From assembly GCF_001424265.1 (NCBI RefSeq), contig NZ_LMOV01000012.1, positions 599,780 to 663,779 of the forward strand: DNA of 64,000 bases. The letters are read 5' to 3'. Origin of the DNA: Acidovorax sp. Leaf160 (GTDB taxonomy: Bacteria; Pseudomonadota; Gammaproteobacteria; Burkholderiales; Burkholderiaceae_C). The translations under genes and the position numbers were made by a program. Positions 28,273 through 37,247 of the stretch are shown in pieces. Within the stretch, counting starts at the first letter, position 1; the number at the start of each line of letters is the position of its first letter. The notes below the pieces were generated by a model, which had not been told where the DNA came from, searched no databases, and saw only the letters and a program-made list of their open reading frames with translations.

Positions 28273-30492
28273 TCAGGGCAACACCACCTGCTGGCGCGCC
28301 TTGGCCACGATGGCGTCGGCATCGCGCTGCAGCAGCAGGCGCTCGCGCACCAGGTCGGCTGCCGCCTTTTCCACGGCCGCCACGTAGCCGGCCTGGGTGC
28401 CGTACAGCTCCTGCAGCGAGGGCCGCGCGTCGCCGGCCGCAAGCCGCGCGGCCCGGGTCGTGTGGAACGGGATGAAGCTGCCCGAGAGGTTCGACAGGTC
28501 GGTGATGCCGGGCGTCGCCACGTAGTTGAACTCCAGGCTGGTGCCCAGGGGCACGCGCGCCTCCACGCTGCGGATGCCCGCCCGGGTCAGCCCGGTGCTT
28601 GCATCCACCTGGGGAACGAGGATGGCGTACTGCTGCGCCGCAACCCGCGGCGGCTGCAGTGTGGCGATGCCGGATTCGTCCTCGGGGACGTACTGCGGCC
28701 CGAAGTCGAGCAACGGGAAGCCGTTGTAGAGCCCGCGGTAGTCGAAGGCGGGAATGGCCGTCTGCGTGCCGCCCACGTTCCAGGTCAGGCCGCGCATCGC
28801 CGGAAAGGCCATCTGTTCGGGCCGCGTCAAAGTGCCGTCCGCGAGGCGAGGCACCTGGCTGGCCGGCGGCTCGGCACCACGCACCACCCAGTCTTCCAGG
28901 GTGAGGAACAGCGCCCGGAAGGTGTCGTTGAAGTGCACCACCGTGCCGGCCGGGTACACGTTGCGGGTGGGCGCGAAGCTGATGCTTTCCGTGCCGCCGG
29001 CGCCGCCATGCTGCGTGCTCGCGTAGTAATAGATGCGGGCATTGGCGGGCTGGGCGATGTCGCGCTGCCCACGGGCGTCGGTCAGCACCGGCGAGCCCTG
29101 CAGCTGCCAGAACTCGGTGCCCGACAGGCCCAGGTAGAACTTCGGGCAGGTGTCCGTCGCCGCGCAACGCTTCATCACCCCGCCCTGGCGGCCGCTCAGC
29201 TCGTCCACATAGTCCTTGTCCAGGCCGCGTGGCGCGGTCTGGCCGAACGCGGTGTGGTCGGTGCGCAGCCCGCCGCCGCCGCCCGGCACGGCGAAGCGCG
29301 TGTTGACGTTCGTCTGGCGCGCCGCCACGTGGGCGAACACGCCGTCGAACACCCGGCCGCCGTCCAGCCGCTGGTTGAAGCCCAGGTGCAGGAAGGTCTT
29401 CATGGCGTTGCCCGACTGCGACGTGCCCTGGCCGATGGTGTGGCTGATGCGCCCGGCCAGCGGGTTGGCGCGCCCGTCGGCATCGGCCGTGGCGCCACGG
29501 AAGAAGCTCACCGTGTCGCGCAGCGCGGCCAGGCCCACGCCCATCACCTTCGGGTCCTTGGCCACATAGATCAGCTCATACAGGTACTGCGGATCGAACC
29601 CGCCGCGCAGGCACACGCTGGCGCCGTTGGGCGTGCCGGGGAACGGGTTGGCGCCGGCGTCGCAGGTGGCGAACTTCCAGTCGCCGGCGGGCACGGGCTC
29701 CCGCGCATCGGTTTCGTTGCGCCGGCGCGTGAGCGAATACCCGGGCTGGGTGTTGTCCAGGCTGGCGGGCGCATACGGGATCATGGTGCCGTTGAACACG
29801 CCGCCCGGCAGCGCCATGGCCGGCACCGCGGAGAAAGGCACGAGTTCGGTACGGTACGGGCCGGTGATGCTGCTGCCGTCGGCATGGCGTGCCACGGGCA
29901 CCGAGACGGTGAGCCGCGCCGGGCTGCTCTTGGGCACGTCGCCCTGCCAAGCCGAATACAGCATCACGTACCCGCGCTCGAAGTAGACGGCATCACCCGG
30001 GCTGGCCGTCAGATTGGGCTGGGTCAGGATGTTGCCGCGGTTCGGCGCGTCGTAGCGCAGCACGCCATTGGCCTCGGCCATGTTCTTGGGCTTGAGCATG
30101 ACGAAGTCGGCGCTGTACTCCACCATGCCGCGCGCATTGCGGGGCGCCAGCTGCAGATCCTGGATCACGGCGTTCTTCGGATCGGCCGGGTCCACCTCGC
30201 CCTGCAGGGTGCCGGTCACCTTCTCGTAGGCGCCCACCCGGCCGAAGCTGCCGGGGTAGTCCTCCGTCGCGGTGACCGACAGCCGCATCTGCGGCCCCGC
30301 GCTGGCGGGTGAACCACCGCCTCCGCCGCCGCATCCGGCCACCCAGACCGCTGCTGCCGCGCAGCCGAGCAGCGCGAAACGGTGGTGGGGAGGCCGATGA
30401 AGCGGGCGCGGCTCCGGGCGGCCGGCCGGCGATGTCGCCGTGGGTGATGCGGAACGCAGGACCGAAGGCCCGTCGAGGGAATGCGATGGCAT
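28273..30492 (-). CDS. Alpha/beta hydrolase-domain lipoprotein (Abhydrolase_10-like)
   Basis: A large predicted secreted hydrolase of 739 residues. The leader (arginine/proline-rich, then FALLGCAAAAVWVAGC) ends in a lipobox, so the mature protein should be lipid-anchored and begins with a glycine run. Family-typical signatures are YLYELIYVAKDPKVMGVGLA, DTVSFFRG and the nucleophile region GQGTSQSGNAMKTFLHLGFN, followed by RVFDGVFAHVAAR. I recall these from the family called alpha/beta hydrolase domain (PF20091), whose substrates are mostly unknown. ATG 30492 has a good GGAG. It is the last gene in line with the Bug and AtuA genes, after a 294-base gap, so it may belong to the same catabolic unit. 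Confidence 0.82.
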   Translation of the reverse strand: MPSHSLDGPSVLRSASPTATSPAGRPEPRPLHRPPHHRFALLGCAAAAVWVAGCGGGGGGSPASAGPQMRLSVTATEDYPGSFGRVGAYEKVTGTLQGEVDPADPKNAVIQDLQLAPRNARGMVEYSADFVMLKPKNMAEANGVLRYDAPNRGNILTQPNLTASPGDAVYFERGYVMLYSAWQGDVPKSSPARLTVSVPVARHADGSSITGPYRTELVPFSAVPAMALPGGVFNGTMIPYAPASLDNTQPGYSLTRRRNETDAREPVPAGDWKFATCDAGANPFPGTPNGASVCLRGGFDPQYLYELIYVAKDPKVMGVGLAALRDTVSFFRGATADADGRANPLAGRISHTIGQGTSQSGNAMKTFLHLGFNQRLDGGRVFDGVFAHVAARQTNVNTRFAVPGGGGGLRTDHTAFGQTAPRGLDKDYVDELSGRQGGVMKRCAATDTCPKFYLGLSGTEFWQLQGSPVLTDARGQRDIAQPANARIYYYASTQHGGAGGTESISFAPTRNVYPAGTVVHFNDTFRALFLTLEDWVVRGAEPPASQVPRLADGTLTRPEQMAFPAMRGLTWNVGGTQTAIPAFDYRGLYNGFPLLDFGPQYVPEDESGIATLQPPRVAAQQYAILVPQVDASTGLTRAGIRSVEARVPLGTSLEFNYVATPGITDLSNLSGSFIPFHTTRAARLAAGDARPSLQELYGTQAGYVAAVEKAAADLVRERLLLQRDADAIVAKARQQVVLP

Positions 30493-30786
30493 GGTTTGTC
30501 TCCTGAAGAAGCGGCCTCCGGGATTGGAGGGGCAAGGACCAGAACCCGCCCTGAAGCCCTGGCGCGGACCTGCGCGGGAGGCTTCACGAGGCGTGTTTCG
30601 CCGCGCGCGCCGTGCATGGCGGCACGCGTCGGCTTTTCCGGCGCCGCCAGGGCGGCTGCCGTGAAATGGAAAGGAAGGGGATGCTCCCGCGCAGACCGGC
30701 CGCGGGGAGTGCACCCAGGGCGGGTGCAGCGCTGAAAACCCGAAGGCCCCGCAGCGCTGCTGGCGCGACGCCTCAGTCGGCCATCA

Positions 30787-31797
30787 TCATTCCGGCTCGA
30801 TACCCGCCGCCTTGATGACCTGGCCCCACTTGCGCGTCTCGGCCGCCTGGAACTGCGCCAGCCCCTCCGGCGTGGTGGTCCAGGCTTCGGAGCCGGCCAT
30901 GTCGTAGAACGAACGCGCGGCGGGGCTCTTGGTCGCCGCGGTCAGCAGTTCGTTCAGGCGCGCCACCACCGGCGCGGGGGTACCCGCCGGCACGTAGGCC
31001 GCGAACCAGTAGCCCATGTCGTAGCCCTTCACGCCTGCTTCGGCGATGGTCGGCACGTCGGGCAGCTGCGTGCTGCGCTGCTGCGTGGAATAGCCCAGTG
31101 CGCGGAGCTTGCCCGCCTTGATCTGCGGCACGCCGGTGGAGGTGTCGGTGATCATCAGGTCGATCTGCCCGCCCAGCAGGTCGGTGATGGCGAGCGGGTT
31201 GCTCTTGTAGGGCACATGCAGGATGTCCACGCCCGCCAGCTGCTTAAGCATCTCCCCCGCCATGCGGCTGGACGAGCTGCCGCTGCCGAACGAGAGCTTG
31301 CCCGGGTTCTTCTTGGCGGCGGCCAGCAGCTCGCCCACGCTCTTGAAGGGCGCGCTGGCATTCACGACCAGCACCTGTCCGCCCTTGCCCAGCCCGGTCA
31401 CCGGCACGAAGTCCTTCACCGCGTCGTAGCCCGGCTTCTTGTACAGATGTTCGTTGGCCGCGTGCGTCGTGTTGGTGGTGATCAGCACGGTGTAGCCGTC
31501 GGGTGCCGCCTTGGCGACCGACTGGGCCGCGATCATGCCGCTGGCGCCGGCCTTGTTGTCCACCACCACGGGCTGCTTGGTGTCGGTGTTGACGGCCTGC
31601 CCCAGGGCGCGGGCCAGCTGGTCGGTCGCGCTGCCGGCGGCGAATGGCACCACGAAGGTGATCGGCTTGGCGGGATAGGCCGGTGCCTGGGCGCTGGCCG
31701 TGCCGGCGATGCTCAGGCCCAGCAGGGCGGCGGCGGTGGCCAGCACATGGCGGCGTGCGCGTCGGTCCGGGGTGGCGGGCGGGAAGTGTGCGTTCAT
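30787..31797 (-). CDS. Bug-family (TctC-like) periplasmic substrate-binding protein
   Basis: Extracytoplasmic solute receptor of the tripartite tricarboxylate transporter family, 336 residues. A signal peptide (VLATAAALLGLSIAGTASAQA) is followed by the Bug signature YPAKPITFVVPFAAGSATDQLAR, then DNKAGASGMIAAQSVAKAAPDGYTV and VPYKSNPLAITDLLGGQIDLM. Bug receptors bind small carboxylates, often without a linked transporter, and none is present here. ATG 31797 has GGAG nine bases upstream. Upstream in the same direction are the split AtuA genes, suggesting it captures the acid that pathway degrades. The leader contains a short (GGAAAG)3 run at 31835-31852. Confidence 0.94.
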   Translation of the reverse strand: MNAHFPPATPDRRARRHVLATAAALLGLSIAGTASAQAPAYPAKPITFVVPFAAGSATDQLARALGQAVNTDTKQPVVVDNKAGASGMIAAQSVAKAAPDGYTVLITTNTTHAANEHLYKKPGYDAVKDFVPVTGLGKGGQVLVVNASAPFKSVGELLAAAKKNPGKLSFGSGSSSSRMAGEMLKQLAGVDILHVPYKSNPLAITDLLGGQIDLMITDTSTGVPQIKAGKLRALGYSTQQRSTQLPDVPTIAEAGVKGYDMGYWFAAYVPAGTPAPVVARLNELLTAATKSPAARSFYDMAGSEAWTTTPEGLAQFQAAETRKWGQVIKAAGIEPE

Positions 31798-31901
31798 CTT
31801 GTCTCCTGGCTGTTGAATGTGTGTGGGGAAGAACGGAAAGGGAAAGGGAAAGCAAAACGTGAAGCGAACCGGAACAGGGGCGCGGGCAAGGTGCGGGCGG
31901 G

Positions 31902-32309
31902 TCACTCCCCGGCAGGCCCGGCGAGCCGGTTCATGAGCGCCGCGGGTACCTGCACCGCCATGCCGAGCAGCAGGAACGAGAGCGCCTTGCCGTGGCTGTC
32001 GAGGTTCAGCGCATCGTTCACGCCGCCGTCCAGCACGTCGTCGATGACGAAGTTCATCGCCTGCAGCTGAGGCAGCAGGTAGCGCGTGACCTGCTTCGGG
32101 CGGCGCGCGGCGAAGTGCCGCGCCACTGCGGCTTCCGTCACCCCGCCGACCAGCACCTCCCACAGATCGGGGTGCCAGGCGATCACGCTGATGTTGGAGC
32201 GGTTGCCCTTGTCGCCGGTGCGGCTGTGCGCCAGGCGGTAGAGGGGCACCGCGTGCTGGCTCGGCAACGGGCTTTGCGGGGTGGAAACAGGTGGAACGGT
32301 TTCAGGCAT
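31902..32309 (-). CDS. AtuA-like small protein (C-terminal ferredoxin-fold half of AtuA)
   Basis: The 135-residue product contains LYRLAHSRTGDKGNRSNISVIAWHP and MNFVIDDVLDGGVNDALNLDSHGKAL, which match the C-terminal domain that in some AtuA proteins is fused to the DUF1446 half. Here it is a separate gene starting 54 bases after the stop of the DUF1446 gene. The function of this domain is not established; AtuA itself belongs to acyclic terpene (citronellol/geraniol) degradation in Pseudomonas. The first 20 residues are proline-rich and poorly conserved. Confidence 0.85.
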   Translation of the reverse strand: MPETVPPVSTPQSPLPSQHAVPLYRLAHSRTGDKGNRSNISVIAWHPDLWEVLVGGVTEAAVARHFAARRPKQVTRYLLPQLQAMNFVIDDVLDGGVNDALNLDSHGKALSFLLLGMAVQVPAALMNRLAGPAGE

Positions 32310-32340
32310 GAAGGGAATCTTTCTTGCGACGCGGGCCGTG

Positions 32341-32370
32341 GCTCAGTTCAGCTCAGCTCAGTTCAGTTCA
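32341..32370. repeat. Pentanucleotide tandem repeat (GYTCA)x6 at the split between AtuA halves
   Basis: Six uninterrupted units of G[C/T]TCA on the plus strand (32341-32370) cover the stop codon of the DUF1446 gene (32363-32365) and the start of the gap before its partner gene. On the minus strand the units read TGARC, giving TGA in every frame. Confidence 0.85.
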
Positions 32371-33727
32371 GCCAGTCGAATCCGGTCGCCACGGCTTCGC
32401 GGGGCACCAGGCAGGAAACGGTGCCCAGGCGCGGGCGCATGGCGGTGCGCACGCCGCCGCCGCCCGCCGGGCCGCAGCAGTAGAGCGCCGTCACCTCGCG
32501 GACCAGGCGCTGCGCGGTGGCATGGTCGCGGTGCTGCCAGGCTACGCGCAGCCGCACGTCCTGGGCCTCATCGCCCTGCCCCGCCATGCCGGCGTCCAGC
32601 CGCCAGCCGCTGTCGTCGCCGGCGAACACGCTGGTGACGCCGATCAGGTCGATGCGCAGCGGTGCCACGCCGGCCAGCCGTTCGTGCAGCACCTCGCCGG
32701 CCAGCCGGGCCCGCGCACCGGCGCGGGGGCCGGCGTAGGAAATCTCGCCTTCCGCGAACCAGCCCGACTCGAAGCACACATTGACCTTCAGCGTGGCCGG
32801 CTGGGCGTGGCCGAGCACGCCTTCCAGGCGCACCCGGTCCGGCCCGTCCTGCGTGACGCGCGCCTGGGTGATGTCGGCCACCACGTCGGGCGTCAGGTAG
32901 GCCGCGGGGTCGTGCAGTTCGTAGAGCAGCTGCTCCTTCACCGTGCGCTCGTCCACCCGGCCGCCGGTGCCGGCCGGCTTGGTGATGGTGCAGTTGCCGT
33001 CGGCATCGATGCGGGCGATGGGATAGCCCAGCCGCGCAAGTCCCGGAACGTCCTTGTAGCCGGGGTCGGCGAAGTACCCGCCGGTCACCTGGGAGCCGCA
33101 CTCCAGCAGATGGCCGGCCATGGTGGCGCGGGCCAGCCGGTCCCAGTCGTCCGGCGCCCAGCCGAAATGCGCCAGCGCCGGGCCCAGCACCAGCGACGGG
33201 TCGGCCACCCGGCCGCACACCACCACGTCGGCACCGCCACGCAGCGCCTGGGCAATGGGCTCGGCGCCGATGTAGGCATTGGCGCTCACGATGGGCTCGG
33301 CTGGCAGCGCCGCGCCCAGGGCGGACTGCAGCAGCGCCCGGTGCTCGGGCCCGCTCAGGTCGTCGCCACGCACCACGGCGATGCGCGGCGGGCGGGCCCC
33401 CAGGTCCTGCGCCAGCGCGGCAATGCGCCGGGCGGCGCCCCAAGGGTTGGCGGCACCGAAGTTGCTGACGATGCGCACGCCGTGCCGGAGGCACTGCGCC
33501 AGCACCGGGCGCAGCAGGTCGTCCAGCAGCGGCTCGTAGCCCGCCTCGGGCTGCGTGCGGCGGGCCAGCTGGGCGAGCGCCAGGGTGCGCTCGGCCAGGG
33601 TTTCGAAGATCAGCACCGAAGGCTGGCCGCTGGCGATCAGCGCGTCTACAACGGGCGCAGCCGCGTCGGTGCGGTCGCCGGAGAAGCCGGCGGCGCAGCC
33701 GATGAGCAGGGAGGGTGGGTTCGCCAT
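32363..33727 (-). CDS. AtuA-family protein (DUF1446 domain)
   Basis: A 454-residue DUF1446 protein. Family features include LLIGCAAGFSGDRTDAAAPVVDAL at the start, IVSNFGAANPWGAARRI, IAVVRGDDL, SANAYIGAEPIAQALRGGADVVVCGRVADPSLVLGP, and the glycine/aspartate-rich ECGSQVTGGYFADPG. The biochemical activity is unproven; AtuA is required for growth on acyclic terpenes in Pseudomonas, and neighbours here suggest a carboxylic acid pathway. It is the first gene of a leftward set and is divergent from a LysR regulator 157 bases away. Its 3' end lies in a pentanucleotide repeat. Confidence 0.88.
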   Translation of the reverse strand: MANPPSLLIGCAAGFSGDRTDAAAPVVDALIASGQPSVLIFETLAERTLALAQLARRTQPEAGYEPLLDDLLRPVLAQCLRHGVRIVSNFGAANPWGAARRIAALAQDLGARPPRIAVVRGDDLSGPEHRALLQSALGAALPAEPIVSANAYIGAEPIAQALRGGADVVVCGRVADPSLVLGPALAHFGWAPDDWDRLARATMAGHLLECGSQVTGGYFADPGYKDVPGLARLGYPIARIDADGNCTITKPAGTGGRVDERTVKEQLLYELHDPAAYLTPDVVADITQARVTQDGPDRVRLEGVLGHAQPATLKVNVCFESGWFAEGEISYAGPRAGARARLAGEVLHERLAGVAPLRIDLIGVTSVFAGDDSGWRLDAGMAGQGDEAQDVRLRVAWQHRDHATAQRLVREVTALYCCGPAGGGGVRTAMRPRLGTVSCLVPREAVATGFDWLN

Positions 33728-33845
33728 GGTCGTGTCTTTTGCAGTCTTCGCAGGTCGCAGCGTTTCGGCCGGCGGGTGGCCCGAGAGGCCGTGTCGTGTC
33801 GTGTGGTGTCGTCTCCAGCCCAATGTAGGCGCCCGCACACCGTCT

Positions 33846-33876
33846 GTGAAATAGATAATCAAGATCAATTCATCTG
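33846..33876. promoter_or_regulatory. AT-rich LysR operator/promoter candidate between the AtuA gene and its regulator
   Basis: An AT-rich patch in a GC-rich region holds GATAAT (33853-33858, a -10 candidate for the LysR gene) and the imperfect palindrome GATCAATTCATC. LysR proteins usually bind such a divergent gap, but no clear T-N11-A box stands out. Confidence 0.35.
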
Positions 33877-33884
33877 GAAAACGA

Positions 33885-34793
33885 ATGAATATCTCTACCC
33901 GCCAGATCGACGCCTTCCTGGCGCTTGCCGCACAGCGCAACTTCACGCGCGCCGCGGCGCAGTGCCACCTGTCGCAACCCGCTTTCAGCGCGCTGGTGCG
34001 CGCGCTGGAAGACGACCTGGGCCTGCGCCTCTTCGACCGCAGCACCCGCCATGTGGACCTGACGCCCGAGGGGGCGAACTTTCTGGAGTCGGCCCGGCGC
34101 ATCCGCGCGGAGGTGGATGCGGCCCTGGAGGGCGTGCGCGATGCCGTCACCCTGCGGCGCGGCCGGGTGGCCGTGGCGCTGCTGCCGTCGCTTGCGGCGG
34201 GCTGGCTGCCGCAGGTGCTGGCCACCTATCGCGCGGCACACCCGGGGGTGGAGCTGGACATCGCCGACGTGCTGTCCGAGCCCTGCATCGAGCAGGTGGC
34301 CGCCGGCAAGGCCGACTTCGCGCTGGCCGCCATTCGCGCCGACACGCCCGAGCTGCGCGCCGAGGCCTTCTGCACCGACGGTTTCCATCTCGTCTGCCGG
34401 GAAGACCACCCGCTGGCGCTGCGGCCCGGGGCGCGCGGCCGGCGGGCCGCCGTGTCGCTCAGCGACCTGGCCGCCTGGCCCTTCATCCACCTGGCCCGCA
34501 CCAGCAGCGTACGGCAGTACCTGGAAGCCGCGTTCCATCCGCAGGTCATGCACACGCTGATGGAGGTGGAGCAGCTGGCCACCGTGATGGGCATGGTGCG
34601 CGCGGGGCTGGGCATCAGCGTAGTGCCGACCCTGACCCTGTTCCACTTCGAGCAGCCCGGCCTGGTGACCCGGCCGCTGCGGCTGCCCGGGCTCACGCGC
34701 CAGATCTATCTGGTGCGGCGGCGCGACCGAGGCCTCTCCCCCGCCGCCCAGGCGCTCTACACGCTGGTGATGCAGCAGCGCCCCAGCACCTGA
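33885..34793 (+). CDS. LysR-family transcriptional regulator
   Basis: 302 residues: an N-terminal winged helix-turn-helix (ISTRQIDAFLALAAQRNFTRAAAQCHLSQPAFSALVRALE) with the LysR-typical FDRSTRHVDLTPEG, then a periplasmic-binding-protein-like effector domain (about 90-295). ATG 33885 has GGAAA five bases upstream. The gene is divergent from the AtuA-Bug set, which it probably controls in response to a pathway acid or its CoA ester. That is inferred from position only. Confidence 0.94.
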   Translation: MNISTRQIDAFLALAAQRNFTRAAAQCHLSQPAFSALVRALEDDLGLRLFDRSTRHVDLTPEGANFLESARRIRAEVDAALEGVRDAVTLRRGRVAVALLPSLAAGWLPQVLATYRAAHPGVELDIADVLSEPCIEQVAAGKADFALAAIRADTPELRAEAFCTDGFHLVCREDHPLALRPGARGRRAAVSLSDLAAWPFIHLARTSSVRQYLEAAFHPQVMHTLMEVEQLATVMGMVRAGLGISVVPTLTLFHFEQPGLVTRPLRLPGLTRQIYLVRRRDRGLSPAAQALYTLVMQQRPST

Positions 34794-34813
34794 TGCCCCT
34801 GACTGACGCACCC

Positions 34814-34839
34814 CACCCGACGCACCCACCCGACGCACC
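34814..34839. repeat. 13-bp perfect tandem duplication upstream of phoX
   Basis: CACCCGACGCACC occurs twice in direct succession (34814-34826 and 34827-34839), about 60 bases before the candidate Pho box. A chance duplication is possible. Confidence 0.8.
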
Positions 34840-34898
34840 CGGCGCGGCACAACCACGGAACCGCACCGCCCTGCAACCAGGACATGGTTCAGGGGCAT

Positions 34899-34933
34899 CT
34901 GACACGCGGCCGTCATCGATCGATTTCTAGACT
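34899..34933 (+). promoter_or_regulatory. Candidate Pho box and -10 upstream of phoX
   Basis: CTGACAC (34899-34905) and CCGTCAT (34910-34916) are separated by four bases, matching the E. coli PhoB site of two CTGTCAT units with a 4-bp spacer at 11 of 14 positions. A -10-like TAGACT (34928-34933) begins 11 bases after the box, the usual geometry when PhoB replaces the -35. It lies about 110 bases before the phoX ATG. Confidence 0.6.
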
Positions 34934-35041
34934 GCGCGGCGACCGCTGGTCCCCTCTGGCGTCCCTGCGCGTCCCTGCGTGCCACCCGTGCGTCCAGGAC
35001 CCGGGACGGTGTTTCTTCCGCCATCACCCTCCACAAGCCCC

Positions 35042-37108
35042 ATGAGCCAATCCACTTCCGATTCCGCCGTCCGCAACACCAGCGCCAACGAGCCCTTCAG
35101 CGCCATCCTGGAAAAGTCCCTCTCGCGCCGCACCCTCGCGCGCGGCAGCCTGGGAGCCGCCCTGGCCGTCATGACCGGCAGCGTGCTCAGCGCCTGCGGC
35201 GGCGGTGGCAGCGACGACAGCCCTGCGGCCGGACAGCCCGGCGCGGGTGGCGGGGGCCAGTCGCTCAAGCTGGGCTTCCAGTCGCTGCCCAACAGCATGA
35301 CCGACGCCTGCGTGGTGCCGGCCGGCTATGTCGCGCAGGTGCTCGGCGCCTGGGGCACACCGTTCGACGACATCGCCCAGCCCTGGAGCCGCGATGGCAA
35401 CAACACGTCCAACGACCTGCTGCACTCCACCGGCATGCACCACGACGGCATGCACTACTTTCCGCTGCAGGGCTCGTCCACCGAGGGCCTGCTGGCCGTC
35501 AACCACGAATACATCGACGAGAACGCCCTGCACCCGGCCGGCCCCACGCAGGTGAACGGCAAGCGCCCCGCCGAAGAAGTGCGCAAGGAAATCAACGCGC
35601 ACGGCGTGTCCATCCTGCACATCCGGCTGCAGAACGGCCGCTGGTCCATCGTGAAGAATTCGCGCTACAACCGCCGCTTCACCGCCGCCACGCCCATGGC
35701 GCTGGCCGGCCCGGTGGGCGGCAGCGCTGCGGTACGCACGCCCTTCTCGCCCAACGGCACGCAGGTGCGCGGCACCAACAACAACTGCGGCAATGGCTTC
35801 ACGCCCTGGGGCACCTACATCACGGCCGAAGAGAACTGGGCCGCCTGCTTCGTCAATACCGCCACGCAGACGCGCGACCAGAAGCGCGTGGGCGTGCAGG
35901 CCGCCAAGGGCCGCTACCTGTGGGAGACGGCGGCCGGCGACGCCACCGAGCAGCTGGGCGAGTTCGCCCGCTTCAACATCACACCCAAGGGCGCCGACGC
36001 CACGCAGGACTGGCGCAACGAGGCCAACGGCTTCGGCTACCTGGTGGAGATCGACCCCTACGACCCCAGCAGCATCGCCACCAAGCGCACGGCCATGGGC
36101 CGCTTCGCGCATGAAGGATCGGCCTACGCGCCACCCGTGGCCGGCAAGCCCTTGTCGTTTTACAGCGGTGACGATTCCCGCTTCGAATACCTCTACAAGT
36201 TCGTGTCCACCGCCGTGTGGGACCCGAAGGACGCCGACCGCGCCGACCGGCTGGCCGTGGGCGCCAAGTACCTCGACCAAGGCACGCTGTACGTGGCGCG
36301 CTTCGACGCCAGCGGCAAGGGCGAATGGCTGGCGCTGGTGGAAGGCACGAAGAACGCCGCCGGCCGCACGCTGAAGGAAGAGTTCGGCGGCATCGACCAG
36401 ATCCTGCTGAACACGCGCGGCGCGGCCGACTTCGTGGGCGCTACGCCCATGGACCGCCCCGAATGGACGGCCGCCCACCCCACCAGCGGCGAGGTGTACG
36501 TCACGCTGACCAACAACACCTCGCGCAACGCGTCGCGCGGCACCAACCCCGCCAACCCGCGCCTGAACAACGTCAACGGCCACATCGTGCGCTGGCGCGA
36601 CCAGCCGGACAGCAACGTCTTCCAGTGGGAGATCTTCGTCTACGGCTCCGAAGCAGGGGCCGATGCCGACACCAACCGTTCGGGCCTGACGGCGCTCAAC
36701 CAGCTGGCCAGCCCCGACGGCCTGTGCTTCGACGGCCGGGGCATTCTCTGGGTGCAGACCGACAACGGCATCGACGGGGGCCGCAACAATGCGGTGGCCA
36801 AGACCACCAATGACCAGATGCTGGCCGTCATTCCGCCGGCCATGGGCGCCACGCCGGCCACCGGCCCGGTCATCAACGGCGGCAACCAGGGCGACCTGCG
36901 CCGTTTCTTCGTGGGGCCGAACGAGGCCGAGATCACCGGCTTCGCCTTCACGCCGGATCACAAGACGGTCTTCCTGAACGTGCAGCACCCGGTGAACTGG
37001 CCGGCCTACGACAGCGAGGACGCCACGGCCGTGCCTTCGGGCAAGGTGCGCCCGCGCTCGTCCACCGTGGTCATCCAGCGCAAGGACGGCGGCGCCATCG
37101 GCGTCTGA
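35042..37108 (+). CDS. phoX: PhoX-family (DUF839) Tat-exported phosphatase
   Basis: Secreted calcium/iron-dependent alkaline phosphatase family, 688 residues. The N-terminal SLSRRTLARGSLGAALAVM is a twin-arginine signal, followed by LSAC and a glycine run, so it may be a Tat-exported lipoprotein. DUF839 signatures include LLAVNHEYIDENALHP, CGNGFTPWGTYITAEENWAACF, DSRFEYLYKFVSTAVWDPK and ASPDGLCFDGRGILWVQTDNG. Many PhoX proteins have TCEEN where this has TAEEN; whether a metal ligand is lost needs an alignment. ATG 35042 fits the Tat signal. A candidate Pho box lies upstream, consistent with induction by phosphate starvation. Confidence 0.9.
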   Translation: MSQSTSDSAVRNTSANEPFSAILEKSLSRRTLARGSLGAALAVMTGSVLSACGGGGSDDSPAAGQPGAGGGGQSLKLGFQSLPNSMTDACVVPAGYVAQVLGAWGTPFDDIAQPWSRDGNNTSNDLLHSTGMHHDGMHYFPLQGSSTEGLLAVNHEYIDENALHPAGPTQVNGKRPAEEVRKEINAHGVSILHIRLQNGRWSIVKNSRYNRRFTAATPMALAGPVGGSAAVRTPFSPNGTQVRGTNNNCGNGFTPWGTYITAEENWAACFVNTATQTRDQKRVGVQAAKGRYLWETAAGDATEQLGEFARFNITPKGADATQDWRNEANGFGYLVEIDPYDPSSIATKRTAMGRFAHEGSAYAPPVAGKPLSFYSGDDSRFEYLYKFVSTAVWDPKDADRADRLAVGAKYLDQGTLYVARFDASGKGEWLALVEGTKNAAGRTLKEEFGGIDQILLNTRGAADFVGATPMDRPEWTAAHPTSGEVYVTLTNNTSRNASRGTNPANPRLNNVNGHIVRWRDQPDSNVFQWEIFVYGSEAGADADTNRSGLTALNQLASPDGLCFDGRGILWVQTDNGIDGGRNNAVAKTTNDQMLAVIPPAMGATPATGPVINGGNQGDLRRFFVGPNEAEITGFAFTPDHKTVFLNVQHPVNWPAYDSEDATAVPSGKVRPRSSTVVIQRKDGGAIGV

Positions 37109-37179
37109 GGAAACGGGCCGCACCGCTCGGGGCCCGGCGGGCATGCGGCGCGGCTCCATCGATGCCCCAGCGGGCATCA

Positions 37180-37232
37180 GCTATGAAAGAAATAGCGCGC
37201 AGCCCTTGTGGATCAGGGGCTGCGCGCTTTTT
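37180..37232. repeat. Intergenic repeat copy C, bidirectional terminator between phoX and dehalogenase
   Basis: Core GCTATGAAAGAAATAGC (37180-37196) abuts a strong hairpin, GCGCGCAGCCC (37195-37205) with GGGCTGCGCGC (37217-37227), followed by TTTTT. On the minus strand the same stem runs into TATTTCTTTCATAGC. The flanking genes converge here. Confidence 0.85.
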
Positions 37233-37247
37233 CGATTCACATATCCG

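Noticed and set aside
30726-30759. Hairpin from two GCAGCGCTG copies between the hydrolase and Bug genes
   Set aside because: The 9-mer is self-complementary, and no T run follows; too weak to call a terminator.
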